Source: Rhypophila decipiens (taxonomy: Eukaryota; Ascomycota; Sordariomycetes; Sordariales; Naviculisporaceae). From it: a stretch of 64,000 nucleotides of DNA. Every line of letters starts with the position of its first letter. Positions within the stretch are counted from its first letter, which is position 1. The position numbers and the translations under genes are program-made. Shown here piece by piece: positions 32,529 through 42,726 of the stretch. The stretch lies in contig MU858082.1 in assembly GCA_033297075.1 (NCBI GenBank), positions 62,001-126,000 of the forward strand. The letters run 5' to 3'. Under the pieces are notes generated by a model, which had not been told where the DNA came from, did no database searches, and saw only the letters and a list, made by a program, of their open reading frames with translations.

Positions 32529-33428
32529 TCAAAGTTTATTTTTGAGTTTACATTTGATGGGGCTTATCGTAAGCTTTATTTCCGATTCATCCTGTTTGTA
32601 TGGGAACGGGCTATTGAGGGGGCACAAATGTTCTTTGGTTTCCTCTTTCCTTGTATATCCGGGAGTCAGGGACAGACCTATGTTGTTACGAGGTACCTTA
32701 TTGAGTTTCTATTTTCATTATCCGACTTCTAATTAGCTTGTCTACGATCCTGGCATTTCACTTATAACTGCTCTCTCGATTTCCACGTTTCTTTCATTGG
32801 CGTAGAATCTGTACTGCATTTTTTCATGTGTTTGGAAATCGTTTGTTTGCCCCAGCCATGTTCCAGGAGAATCTTCAAACTGGAACCTTTGCAGGCTGTG
32901 AGATTTTTGTTAGTCTCGGTCAGTTTGACCAGGGTTCAATTCAAAGCTGTTGGTCAACGAAATCAGAAAACTCACTGCTATTAATCAAATGTGGCGGTGC
33001 AATGCCATCTCATGTGACTTGGGCGTGGCATAAGCGAAGCCCAGATTATTCAACGCTATCGCGATCGCCAAGGACTTGGCGGTTGTATTGTTAAGGGTAA
33101 TTCCTCACATCAAACTCAGGGGCTGAGAGCTTCGCCGCCGCGCCGTAGTCCAAACAGAGTATGGAGGTTGCTCGGTATTCCCGCCACGTTGAGCTTGTTT
33201 TGACGAGAGCACTATGATGTTAAAAGTATAAAGAACGCTGAGGCGCGTCTCATGAGAACAGCCCTAGAAGACATCCCATCTCGATTTAGTGGCCTCAAAC
33301 CAGTTCAATATTTCATATACCCATCCCGACAAACATATCTTGCTCCTTTGGACTTTGGAGAGTCTGTGAATAACAACAAACAACAAATTCACGCAAATCA
33401 ACAACCTACCCAAATCAGCAAGCAAAAA
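32529..33428. other. Intergenic stretch with a TATA-box near its end
   Basis: This holds the MTC1 3' flank and the promoter of the next gene. A TATAAAG element at 33227-33233 is listed separately. Nothing else is recognised. Confidence 0.4.
33227..33233 (+). promoter_or_regulatory. TATA-box that argues for the downstream ATG at 33429
   Basis: TATAAAG lies only about 19 bp before the upstream in-frame ATG at 33252 but about 196 bp before the ATG at 33429. Transcription should begin downstream of 33252, so 33429 is the likelier start. Confidence 0.45.
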
Positions 33429-34490
33429 ATGGGATTTCGAAGCCTCCTCGGCCTAGACAAGTCTTCCGACCCTAAATCACGCGAGGATATCCCCTCGCTC
33501 TCAACAGAGATCGTCCCCCTCAAAGAAGCCTGGCAAGGCAACCTCCCCTGCGTACACGGCGCAACAGACGGCTGCGCAACCCACAACCCGGCCCAAACAG
33601 CCGTCTTTTTCGACACCTCTCTATTTGCGGGATCAAACACCAGTAAAATCAAACCCTCTGGCAATCACAAGAGCAATGATCCGCCCGACACGGAGGAGCA
33701 TATTATTCCCACCGTCGAAAGCTTCTTGCCAAAGAGCGTTGATTCGTTGACAGTCCTTCCAAAGGTTCACAAATCTGTGGCGTTCTCGCTGGCTTTTTAT
33801 CACGTCCAAGCTGTCATGGCTAGTCCCGACCCTTCACTCACTGCGGCTAGGTTGTTATCCTGCCGCGCAACTACAGGTTCGAACCCGGCACTAAGCTGGA
33901 CAGTCCAACCGTTGATCCAACCTGCCACCGGTGACAAGAGTAATGGACATGGAAATCTTCTCCTCAAATATACCCTCTCCTTCGGCATAAAAGCCGACCT
34001 AGGCAGCTGGACCGAGACAGTCCAGCACGGCCGCGCGGTCACCAAGGAAATGCTCATCGGCAGCGGCTACCGAGATTTCAGTCCCTGCCCACACACACAC
34101 CTTGCCTTCACCTCGCATAAAGGCGAAGGAAGGGATCATTTTCGCTACGCAGGAGTGCATTATACGCGCAAGAAGTTGAAAGAGGGATCCGGATCGTCGA
34201 AATGGATCGAGGAAAAGGGGGAGTGGAAAAGTGAGGTACTAGAGGAACCTATCGAGCCGATCTGCTGTGCTAGGTGCTACACGGATTGTCATGTCGAGAT
34301 TAGTACGGTGCCTGGGGGCGCGGTGGTGGTTTGTGTGAGCATGTACAAGGACTTGGGAGAGGGACGGCACTGGGCTGATGCTAAGTGGTTGAGTCTGGCT
34401 AGGGGTGTGGATCTCCAACCTGGGGCGAGGGAGGCGAGTGATTTTGGAAGGATGAGGAGGGCTTTTGTTGAGAATGGGCTGTCCCTTTAG
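33429..34490 (+). CDS. Conserved-looking orphan protein
   Basis: The frame is open from 33252, but the likely start is the ATG at 33429 (MGFRSLLGLDK), giving 353 residues. I do not recognise the family. Visible elements are a cysteine-containing CVHGATDGCATHNP stretch, a helix AFSLAFYHVQAVMASPD, a polar strand-rich centre, and CCARCYTDCHVEIS near the C-terminus, which could bind metal or form disulfides. There is no signal peptide or membrane helix. The residues encoded between 33252 and 33428 are Gln/Asn-rich, typical of a translated 5' leader. A single exon, with no damage seen. Confidence 0.6.
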   Translation: MGFRSLLGLDKSSDPKSREDIPSLSTEIVPLKEAWQGNLPCVHGATDGCATHNPAQTAVFFDTSLFAGSNTSKIKPSGNHKSNDPPDTEEHIIPTVESFLPKSVDSLTVLPKVHKSVAFSLAFYHVQAVMASPDPSLTAARLLSCRATTGSNPALSWTVQPLIQPATGDKSNGHGNLLLKYTLSFGIKADLGSWTETVQHGRAVTKEMLIGSGYRDFSPCPHTHLAFTSHKGEGRDHFRYAGVHYTRKKLKEGSGSSKWIEEKGEWKSEVLEEPIEPICCARCYTDCHVEISTVPGGAVVVCVSMYKDLGEGRHWADAKWLSLARGVDLQPGAREASDFGRMRRAFVENGLSL

Positions 34491-35072
34491 TTTCTTATTT
34501 CTGATGAGAAGTCTTTTGGATGACCATTATGCCGAGCTAGGTCACGAGACAAGTGAGGACATATCACTCGTTAACAAGCCCACAAGGACGGAGGAACTGA
34601 AGTCGGCTTTGGGCGCCAGATTGCTAGGTTATTTGGTTCCAGCGTGCTGGACAGGGATAGAATAGTCAAGAAGAGGCGGTTAATATCCAGGCACTACTAC
34701 TCTCGTATTAAAGCACCAGTCCTTTAGTATGCAGGGACTACTCGTGTGGAATAAATACCTTAACTGGGCCGAATAAAGACCTTGACTTGTTGCAATAGAC
34801 ACCCTGACTTGTTAGAATATATGTCTTTAATTTCTAGAAGAGATGCCTTGACTGGCTCAAATAAATCCCTTAACTAGCTTGAATAGATGCCCTAACTAGC
34901 TGGAATAAATGACTCGACTACCTAGCTGGAAGGAATTCCTTGACTGGGCTGGAAAGTCAAATTGGACTAGTGTCTGTATATGAAAGTAGTGGTGCATATA
35001 ATGGTAACGTGTCTCCCTCATAGTGGCAAACCTCAGCATAACTTATGCCCTTCATGACCTCTGCTCCAATCA
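34491..35072. other. Spacer containing a minisatellite-bearing element
   Basis: This lies between two convergent genes. Most of it is the repeat element at 34691-34995. The remainder shows no feature. Confidence 0.5.
34691..34995. mobile_element. MITE-like element with internal 22-bp minisatellite
   Basis: The ends are inverted repeats: GCACTACTACTCTC at the left and the reverse complement of GCACCACTACTTTC at the right, extending imperfectly for about 40 bp (AGTCCAATTTGACTT lies inside the right arm). The interior, about 34739-34955, is about nine degenerate tandem copies of a 22-23 bp unit whose core is AATAAATGCCTTGACT. No coding frame is present. Related sequence lies at 37.0 and 43.2 kb, so this is a dispersed family. 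A target duplication is not obvious. Confidence 0.65.
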
Positions 35073-36395
35073 TCAGCGGAATTCCCCTTGTGGGTCAAGG
35101 GGTACTTCTTGAGCGCCCTCCAGGTTGCGGTAGATGAAGTCCATCAACGAACACCCCGACGGATTAAAGCCCTTGAAACCCTTAGTTTTCCCTTGTTTCA
35201 ACCCGCTTGAGTAGAATTTACAATATGACCAACGAAACCTTCCCTCATTAGAAACATACCACCCCCCGAATTCCACATCTTGCAACGTCTTGACGTGGTC
35301 TTGTAAAACCGGACCCCATTCACCGGTGCTGCTGGAGTCTGGGCGTACAGTCTTGCTCCCAAGTACATATAAGGTCCTGAGGGCTGGGCCTGTCGCGCTT
35401 TTTAGGGCGGATATGAATGCATGCTCGATTGGGCAAGGGCTAACGTGGCCGAAAGGCTGCCGGAAATGTCGCAAATGTCGCAAATGTCGATGGTGCGTGC
35501 ATAACTTGAGGTGCCGTAAGTTCGTCGCACAACCCAAGGCCGCCATTAAACCGCTGACATCAAGAGTTTGGGACCGCTCCCGAATACAGAAACAAGAAAT
35601 AAAACACGCTTCCAAGGACTCCAGACGACTAAAGCTGCTTGGAGGGACTGCGCCCATATCGCTTACGCCCAGATCCTCGTCAGCCCACTTCAGGTGTCTG
35701 ACCGTCGAGTGCGGTTGGGCCATCGCCGGAAGAAGAAACATGAAAAGGCCAGCATTCTTTACAATCCGAGGGGCGTGGCGTACCGGCAGCTCCAGGTCCC
35801 ACAGCCTCATGAGACAACATGAACCGGTTGTCTTTTCCAAGGAGTACACGGTGGTCACAGAGAAAAACTGCAGAGCACGACATAGATCCATCGGCTCCGA
35901 TTTGAAGGTGTGCAATTTAGATAGTTTTTCGATGGCTGACAAAAAGCTGGGTTGGTGCACTGTCGCAGAGGCAAAAGACGGGGCATGCAGCACCGGGAAA
36001 AGAACTTGGGCTTGCCTCCATGGACCGCGGTCTGGTATTATGTGATCATGTCGGAAATTCGTAGCACTACCGGGTACGCGCAGCACTGTTTTGGGTGAAA
36101 AGTAATCGGCCCACAGACGACGGGGCATAGTAGTATCCCAAGCGAGCTCCTTCCATCTGACTTCTCTGACATGGACTGCCAAGTGGGGGCTGTTGCAAAT
36201 ATTGATGAACGCATTCCAGTCGTCCATCATCCTGGAAACCCGAATGCGGTAGAAGAGTCTGTCGCTTGCCGGGGCGACAAGCTGATGGCATCCTGCCAGG
36301 CGAATGCTTTTCATGTCGCCAGGGGTGAGCTCGTCATCATTGAGGATTTTCGAATGCAGCTCGAAAGGAAGTGACTTTATCGACGCTTTTTGTCG
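35073..36395 (-). CDS. F-box protein
   Basis: The frame is open from 36653, but the first part encodes a leader-like segment; the ATG just after the HLESRI segment, near 36419, or the slightly downstream MEGIED is the likelier start. An F-box-like motif follows at once (SLPFELHSKILNDDELTPGDMKSIRLAGC, conserved LP..L..KI pattern). The rest, about 400 residues, is a divergent region with a few leucine-rich strands (LESLEACFISC, TNLRHLKLC) but no clear LRR or WD40. Such proteins usually present substrates to SCF ubiquitin ligases through Skp1. The C-terminal part contains the 9-bp repeat described separately. The annotated high coordinate is approximate by a few codons. Confidence 0.65.
   Translation of the reverse strand, partial: RQKASIKSLPFELHSKILNDDELTPGDMKSIRLAGCHQLVAPASDRLFYRIRVSRMMDDWNAFINICNSPHLAVHVREVRWKELAWDTTMPRRLWADYFSPKTVLRVPGSATNFRHDHIIPDRGPWRQAQVLFPVLHAPSFASATVHQPSFLSAIEKLSKLHTFKSEPMDLCRALQFFSVTTVYSLEKTTGSCCLMRLWDLELPVRHAPRIVKNAGLFMFLLPAMAQPHSTVRHLKWADEDLGVSDMGAVPPSSFSRLESLEACFISCFCIRERSQTLDVSGLMAALGCATNLRHLKLCTHHRHLRHLRHFRQPFGHVSPCPIEHAFISALKSATGPALRTLYVLGSKTVRPDSSSTGEWGPVLQDHVKTLQDVEFGGWYVSNEGRFRWSYCKFYSSGLKQGKTKGFKGFNPSGCSLMDFIYRNLEGAQEVPLDPQGEFR
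35464..35490. repeat. Three tandem copies of a 9-bp unit in the F-box gene
   Basis: AAATGTCGC is repeated three times in tandem and encodes an in-frame (RHL)n-type stretch in the F-box protein. Length changes would keep the frame. Confidence 0.7.
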
Positions 36396-36423
36396 GTCTT
36401 CGATGCCCTCCATGGCCGCCATT

Positions 36424-37734
36424 ATTCGAGATTCAAGGTGATTGGATCCCTGGTGCCACGAGAATATTGCCAAATGAGGTTGGGAAGTTGAGACTGATTG
36501 ATGAAGCTGAGCGAGTTTGGCGGTGTAGTTTGAGGAGAGCTGACAACCTGGAATGCTGTATTGGGGAAAGAAGTTCAGCTGCAGAAACCTTTTGAAGATT
36601 TTGACCAACGCAAAATTCTGTCTTCTGGCAGTGGAGAGAGAATAAAGTTTCATGTGCCGGGTCCACCGGCGCAGCTTCGGGCAACGTAAAACTCAATGTG
36701 GTGTATCCAGCATTGCCGAGGATCGACCTGTTTACACCGCAAGAAGGAAACCTAGATAAGGAGATGACAGTTCCATGCCATACCGTACAACGACAGTGGT
36801 AAGAACGTAAAACTGTATGGGATAAATTGAAGTGAGCTTGAACAGTATTGGCACTGTAGGCGGTGATTTTCAAACTTGGGCCCTCTCTTTATACAAGTTC
36901 GCGACAGAAGGAAGGTATGAACACGTTTCTGTAATGATAGAACAGTCCGATGGCTGGAAAAGCAGCGAGATTGTTCCATACTCAAAAGAAAGGAAATATG
37001 TTGGATGTAATCGCCATTTATTCGAGCCAATCAAAGCATTTATCCGAGCTAATGAAGGTATTTATTCCGGCAAGTCAAGGGATACCATCGAGCTTCACCA
37101 GAAGGCTCCCAGACAAACCTCCAAAGTAACGAAAGAAGTGATTAGTACCTAGACTCAGCAATTCATATCCTTTATTATATGTTGACGATAACATTGTTTC
37201 TCATGAGGATGCTCGGTACATGGATTTGTGAAAGCAAATTCACAATTGCTAGGGTTTTTCTCAGCCTTGCTCTCAGTTGGGTTGTGGAGCACCTGAAAAG
37301 GCAGCTGAAAACCTAGCTTCTCAGCTCCAAAGGTTTTGACCCAGCCCCACAACGGCCGGACCCCCACATCTTGTTCCTTGCCCCTCCTCTTAACCCCGCA
37401 ATTCTTGACCTCCGAAATTTGCTATCCACCACACCTCACCAACTCGAGTTACCACCTTCCCTGACTCGTTTTCTTGGAACTTGGCTTTGTGAGTCTGTGA
37501 GATTGTCTGTGATCGAAACCCATTTTTTTGTACACCTGGTTTTAATATCCTTCCTCCGCCAGAATCTCGCTTTCGATCCCTCTTTATGTTAGTACTACTA
37601 CTACCCCTCACTCAGCTTCGAGTTCTAGGGCCGTTCCTCGGGCCTCAACTTCTTGGCCAACATGTGACATCCTGTTGTTGATGGTGAGACTAACGTCTTG
37701 TTCGCACTTGTTAGAGAACCCCGGCCCGGCGATC
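36424..37734. other. Intergenic stretch with a repeat remnant
   Basis: Upstream of the F-box gene (minus) and of the 37.7-kb gene (plus). It holds the remnant at 36999-37086 and a CT-rich leader before 37735. No gene seen. Confidence 0.4.
36999..37086. repeat. Remnant of the 22-bp minisatellite element
   Basis: About four degenerate units carrying the ATTTATTC and GTCAAGG cores of the 34.7-kb element, in the reverse orientation. No terminal inverted repeat remains. Confidence 0.55.
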
Positions 37735-38396
37735 ATGGACGACGTGCACGCCTCAACTGAATATGCCCGAGCCACAGCACACGCTATCGATGCTCTGCTC
37801 CAAGGAGATGCCCTACAGGGCATCAAGAACGGCAACAATTCCGATCCAGTTGTCAAGAACCTTACAAAACTCGCCATCCGGCTGCAACAGTTCAGGCAGC
37901 ACTCGGGCCAGCTCGACCAGTGGCTTCGGGTTGATGCTTCAATGACGTCACCAAAGATTCGGAACATCGTGGCGGAACTCGCCAAGGAAGGTCGCCGGGT
38001 ATCTGTGGTTGTCTTTAACGAAATCGATAAGGCTTCCGGCGGCGGGGCTGTTGACATTGATCCGGCCGTGCTTGCCGAATATGATGACGTCTTGGCGGCC
38101 TTTATAAGAGTGTTTATCTTGTTCTCTCAGCTTTTGAGCGGGTAAGTGCCGACTGCCGACCCCAGGGTCACCTCTGTGTGAAATGGGTTGGAGAAAGAAT
38201 CAGGTTTCTGAAGCTAACCGTTTGACCTCTTCATCATATCAACAGTGACGGCGACAAAGATTCCAAATTGAATCATCCAGATGCCCATCAACTTGTGGAG
38301 AATGCGCAACGAGTGTCTGAAAAGGTCTTGTCTTCAAGATCTGCTCTCCTTGAAATGGAGAATCCACGCCTTCCGACGATCAAGACAAGGGCATAG
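37735..38396 (+). CDS. Small orphan protein, predicted helical
   Basis: Exons 37735-38141 and 38246-38396 with a GTAAGT..AACAG intron encode 185 residues. The family is not recognised. The chain is mostly amphipathic helix (ATAHAIDALLQGDALQGIK, LTKLAIRLQQFRQHSGQL, LVENAQRVSEKVLSSRSALLEME), with one hydrophobic stretch AFIRVFILFSQLL too short and polar-flanked to call a membrane helix. It could be an orphaned N-terminal module. The ATG chosen follows an AT-poor CT-rich leader and gives the first acidic helix. Confidence 0.5.
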
Positions 38397-40128
38397 GGAT
38401 GCCTGCAAAACGGAAGATAAGGGTCATTTGATCGTCAGAAGACTTCACCTGGTGTCCTTCCTATGCCCGAGTCTCCCGGTTAGGGAATGGGAATCGTCTA
38501 GGTCTTTTCATCCCGATATGTTGTTCACCAGGCGTGGACTGCCGACGTCGTCTTCTTTCAAAAAGTCTCAGAATAAAGCTTTCGAGTAAGCGCGCCACAA
38601 GCCATGCGTACTCTTTAATGTTTGGTATGAGCTGAATTCTCAGGACCGAGACCGCCCCAGCAGAGGCAACTTAGGCAAGCGCTTGGCCCCAGTCCGCAAG
38701 GTAATGTGCAGACGGCGGAAAGAATGCGTACTCGTATCTGCAGCTCTGTCTGACGTCTTGAGGTTAATCCCCCCCGTTTTCTTGCAGTGTTTGCTGCAAG
38801 TTGTAGTCGAGGATGGCCCCTCCCATCCAGTCCACCATCACAAACCCTGTAGAGTTGATGAGAAAACCGTCCTGGTCGTCCATATCTGAGGGAACACAAG
38901 CCAGTAAAGTTGATAGCATGCCATCCTGTCTCCAACCAGAGACGGCAATAAAACTTGAGTTCATCAAGACTCAGGTAATAAGAACACGACTCAGGCCACC
39001 TGCAGGACGAGAAGAGAGGAAGCGGAGTTCTTCCAGGAGAGGATGACAATTCCAGCCAGGAACGAGCAGCCCCACACCACCAGGGCGCACGAGGAATTAA
39101 AGTATTCTAATGAAGTTATACCCTCGAAAATGAACGCCTAGACGTAGGCATAGTCCAGGAGCCAGCTGTTCGGTGGGCCTTTCTATCTGACATATTTCCA
39201 CCCAGTTAGTGGCTTGTATCACTTCATACTGACGTGCATGTCAAGGCATACTCATGCTTACAAAATATTTGCCTTAGTTTCCGGCTCCATGATTTTAAAT
39301 CAATAATGGCACACCTCCACGGTTTTTCTTTTCGCGCACTGACTCCGAAATCACGGTAGCTCCAACTATCCGGGCAACATGCGGATTCTTCGAGAAAATG
39401 ACGAGCGATAGTACTTTTGGAGCTCTTTTAATCGGATGGTCAGCCTAGATAAAAAGGAATAGGACTTGAAGCTGATAGGTTCTTGCTTCTTGGAAAAGGT
39501 AGAGCTGCTTTTCAATGTGAGAGTTAAGAATGGCTTCCCAAGAGGGGGACGTCGGGTCGTCATCTTCGGCTTCTTCCGGGCTAAGCCACATTCACATACT
39601 GCAAGGCTGCAGCTTCCCGTCGAGACAGGACTGGATTGGGATGGTCTAGATGCCAAGAGATACCCAGCCACACCTTCTTGAATGCAGCCTTCCCATTCTG
39701 GCTGGACTCATCACCACTTCACGACCTTTGGATTGATTTTTTTAGAGCGTGGATGAAAGTCGTCAGGAAGACTGTTTTTTTCTCATCCGACTTTTGGCCT
39801 CACGCGATGTTTCTTCGGTCTCGATCCATCGTTCTTCCTTCTCAAGTGCCGGGTCGCTCAGGAAATGCAGAGACGCAATTAAATATGAACATCCCATTGG
39901 TTGTCGACTTGTGGCTTCCTTTTCCGACTTCTTCTTTGCCTGCTAACAGATGAAATAGGTGATGATTTGTTTGTTCTGGTAGCTGGCCTTGAATTGCTTG
40001 CATGTTGCTGGAGGAGGTAAATTGACTCTCGGCTCCTGTGGGTCGCCCACCGTCTTCAAGGTTCTGTCGGACAGAGTACGTAACAAATAAAATCTTTGCA
40101 AAGTTGTCAGGTGTCGACCCATTAGTGT
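38397..40128. other. Long gene-free stretch, about 1.7 kb
   Basis: Only short frames in several phases. None has a motif, a signal peptide or a convincing intron pair. No repeat copies were recognised. Confidence 0.45.
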
Positions 40129-41046
40129 ATGGAGAATTCCGATAAGATTTCGGTACCGACGGTTATCACTGTAGCTTTACTCACCGACCCGAACGTGGTT
40201 TTAGGTTTGGAGTCTTCCGTCAGACCGCCTGGGTCCGGAGTGTACTTCGTCAAGGACGAAAACAGCCGAAAATCCCGAAATCTCCGTCATACATGGGCTT
40301 TGGATGACCGTGAGCTCTATGAGCACGCATCGACCTTCGAGATCGACAGCGGTCTTTGGTCCGCATGCCGAGAGTCCAAGGCCGTCATCCAGGAGGTCTA
40401 TCGCAAGAGAGGTCTCCACCCTTTTATTATCCCCAGCCGCAACAAGCAGTCAAATCTCATCCAATCGGTCACCGGCGAGCCAATTGTCAGTTTCGTCAAA
40501 CACGATACACCCGAGCTAGATCATCCAAAAGAACTGGAGAGTTGGACCGAAACCCCGCTGTTCACCATCCTGCCCAGGGCGGATCTCGGGATCTGTAAGA
40601 TCGAGCTATGGCCGTCGGGGTGTCCGAAACTCCCCCAGTCCATGCACCCTTTTTATTCGACATCACCGGCGTACGGGCTGGTTGTGCCTGAATACCTCCA
40701 GGAAATGTGGAAACACTTACGGTTTCTTGCCCTTGATCTCCCACCTGAGCTATGGAGGCTTTATCGCCCATCCCAAGGGAAAGGCTTTCCGACATCTCCT
40801 ATTGAAACCCTCATGGTTGAGATCTTAGGAATGCCATATCCGCACCTTTATCCGCACCTCGAAACTATTTTTATTATCGACTGGGAGTTGAAGACACGTC
40901 CCGAAGTAGAAGACTTTGCTCGGCTTCCGATAAAGTTTACGGGAAACGGTGTTCGATTCGTCGCGTACCAGTACGTGGGGAAAGCTAAGGAGGCCCACGA
41001 ATTGCCGGCCGTCGAGATTAGGGGTTCTTCCCAGGCAGTGAAATAG
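40129..41046 (+). CDS. 2EXR-like protein, possibly lacking its N-terminus
   Basis: A single exon of 305 residues. The SGLWSACRESKAVIQEVYRKRG segment (about 75-96) matches the second half of the fungal 2EXR domain, whose members carry LxxxCRESRxxxxxxY. The usual first half (FxxLPxEIRxxIW) is not seen upstream in any frame, so the protein is either 5'-truncated or divergent. The remainder has an aromatic strand-rich region (FTILPRADLGICKIELWP, WKHLRFLALDLPPELWRLY) and ends in a basic tail. Function unknown for the family. The chosen ATG is the first in frame after a stop. Confidence 0.6.
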   Translation: MENSDKISVPTVITVALLTDPNVVLGLESSVRPPGSGVYFVKDENSRKSRNLRHTWALDDRELYEHASTFEIDSGLWSACRESKAVIQEVYRKRGLHPFIIPSRNKQSNLIQSVTGEPIVSFVKHDTPELDHPKELESWTETPLFTILPRADLGICKIELWPSGCPKLPQSMHPFYSTSPAYGLVVPEYLQEMWKHLRFLALDLPPELWRLYRPSQGKGFPTSPIETLMVEILGMPYPHLYPHLETIFIIDWELKTRPEVEDFARLPIKFTGNGVRFVAYQYVGKAKEAHELPAVEIRGSSQAVK

Positions 41047-42043
41047 ACATCCAAGTCTGGGGTAAACGGCCACGACATAGTGACGAGTCTAGAGCACTGT
41101 GAGAGATGGGAAGTTTGTCAAAGGGTGCGCTTGCTTCGGGGACGACGGGAAATTAAATTAGGAGTTTTGGCGTGTGAAAAATATCTCTGAGACATAAGAC
41201 GTCTCCTTCAGAGATACAGTGTGGTCTTAGGATACTCGCATGCTAGGGATCGAATACTGGCCGGTGTATTTTATTGGTATGGTGTGAGCGAATGGTGGCG
41301 AGGAAGGAGCAAGCGGGCGTTTCCAGGGTCACGATTTTCCGCGCTGCTCAGGCGAGCTAAGGGAAATGTAGGCGCCTGTATGTACTTCCTCTCTGTTTCT
41401 TTTCTTTCAGATGAAAAAAGACGTCAACCACAGCCCCGCAGTCTTGGAACGGGGTGGGCGACTTGGATATTATTGGCAATTGCCATGGAAAATCAATATG
41501 AGAATCTGGAAACGACTATCTAATCTTAACATATCATATGAAAGAAGGATTAAACGGATATGAAGTCAAATAGCTAATTGCATAGAATGACAAGCCTATA
41601 CGCTCGGGTTTGTAATTTGGCTTCTGCAGTAACACACACATAATACCCAGCTGGAACGGCGATTCACCCTGGCATATGTGATTCTCTGGTTCCGTTTTGG
41701 TCCTTTCAGGCCTTGTTTTTCATCCGAGGTCACTAGGCAACGGGATCCCGACCTTACCTGACCTCACCGGCGAGGACGCGGTCCTATCTTCCCCGCGTCC
41801 TTCCTTCCCTGTCCTTTCCAGACCTTAGCCGACCTAATTATTTAAAGACCTTCATCTTCTTCCTAGCACCTCAACCTCAGAACTTCCTGCCACAAACCGC
41901 ACCTTTCCCCACACCACCTTTCGCGACCTGACGTCTCCTTCAGACATCTTCAATACAGGTATTCTTCATCGATCATTTGATTATCGAACTTTATATTCTT
42001 TTACATCCAACAACCTCATCGCTACCAAAAGCCGCATCAAAAG
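41047..42043. other. Intergenic stretch, about 1 kb
   Basis: It ends in a CT-rich and CA-rich leader with TATTTAAAG near 41839-41847, a possible TATA-like element of the 42.0-kb gene. No other feature. Confidence 0.4.
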
Positions 42044-42726
42044 ATGTCTTCCGCCGATCTCACCGATAGCGAGCGAAAGTTCTTGGAGACAGCTATGACT
42101 TGTCTGAAGTCTCCCCCCGAAGTAAGTGCCCATTCCCGCCCGTATTCATCGCCTTCCCTCATCGACCACCGACCGCACTGTCTGTCCTTTCTTATTCTTT
42201 TGTGGTTCCCTCCCAAGTACTTGAGTATTTACCAACCATGCCTTGCCATCTAGCTCGACACGGCCAAGCTTGCGGAAAAGCTTGGAATCAAGCCCAAGTC
42301 GGTGACCAACAAATGGTGGGAGATTAAGAAGAAGTTGTGGGGGAATGCCAACCATACCCCCGTCGCCACCCCGAGAAAGGGAGGAGATGATGACGACGCC
42401 TCCGCCGCCGCGTCCACTGGCAACAAGCGTAAGCGCACCGCTGCCGACGCCGGTGATGGTGCTTCTCCGGCTCCCAAGGCCCGCAAGCCCCGTGCCAAGA
42501 AGGAACCTGGCGCCGCCGGCAAAGCCAAGGCTGCCAAGAATGTCAAGCCTGAGGCCAAGGTTGAGGCCAAGGTTGAGTCTGAGGAGGAGGACGAGAAGAA
42601 GGGTAAGCAACCAACATTTATCCGTGCCTCCAAGTTGTTTTGTGAGGTTTTGCTAACGAGTTTTGGTGTTTGATTGTAGAGGATATCGTCGGCTCCGATG
42701 ATGATACTGACGTTGGAGACGTCTAA
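42044..42726 (+). CDS. Small basic protein with Myb-like DNA-binding helix bundle
   Basis: Exons 42044-42121, 42254-42602 and 42680-42726, all GT-AG and in phase, encode 157 residues. The N-terminus (LTDSERKFLETAMTCL, then LDTAKLAEKLGIKPKSVTNKWWEIKKKLWG) forms a compact Myb/SANT-like helix bundle with the conserved tryptophan pair. The rest is Lys/Ala/Pro-rich (KRKRTA, KARKPRAKKEP, alternating AKAAKNVKPEAKVEAKVE) and ends in an acidic tail EDIVGSDDDTDVGDV. A nuclear DNA-binding role is likely, perhaps as a chromatin-associated protein, but a specific target is not indicated. Confidence 0.8.

Noticed and set aside
32915..32945. ACCAGGGTT-type sequence as a second end of the 9.7-kb MITE
   Set aside because: Similarity is limited to about nine bases and the orientation and flanks do not match.
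33252..33428. Upstream in-frame ATG extending the 33.4-kb gene by 59 codons
   Set aside because: The TATA element lies about 19 bp ahead of it, and the added residues are Gln/Asn-rich leader-like sequence.
38615..39049. 144-codon minus-strand frame after the 37.7-kb gene
   Set aside because: Low-complexity, Cys/Ser-rich translation with no domain; other frames across the region are equally open.
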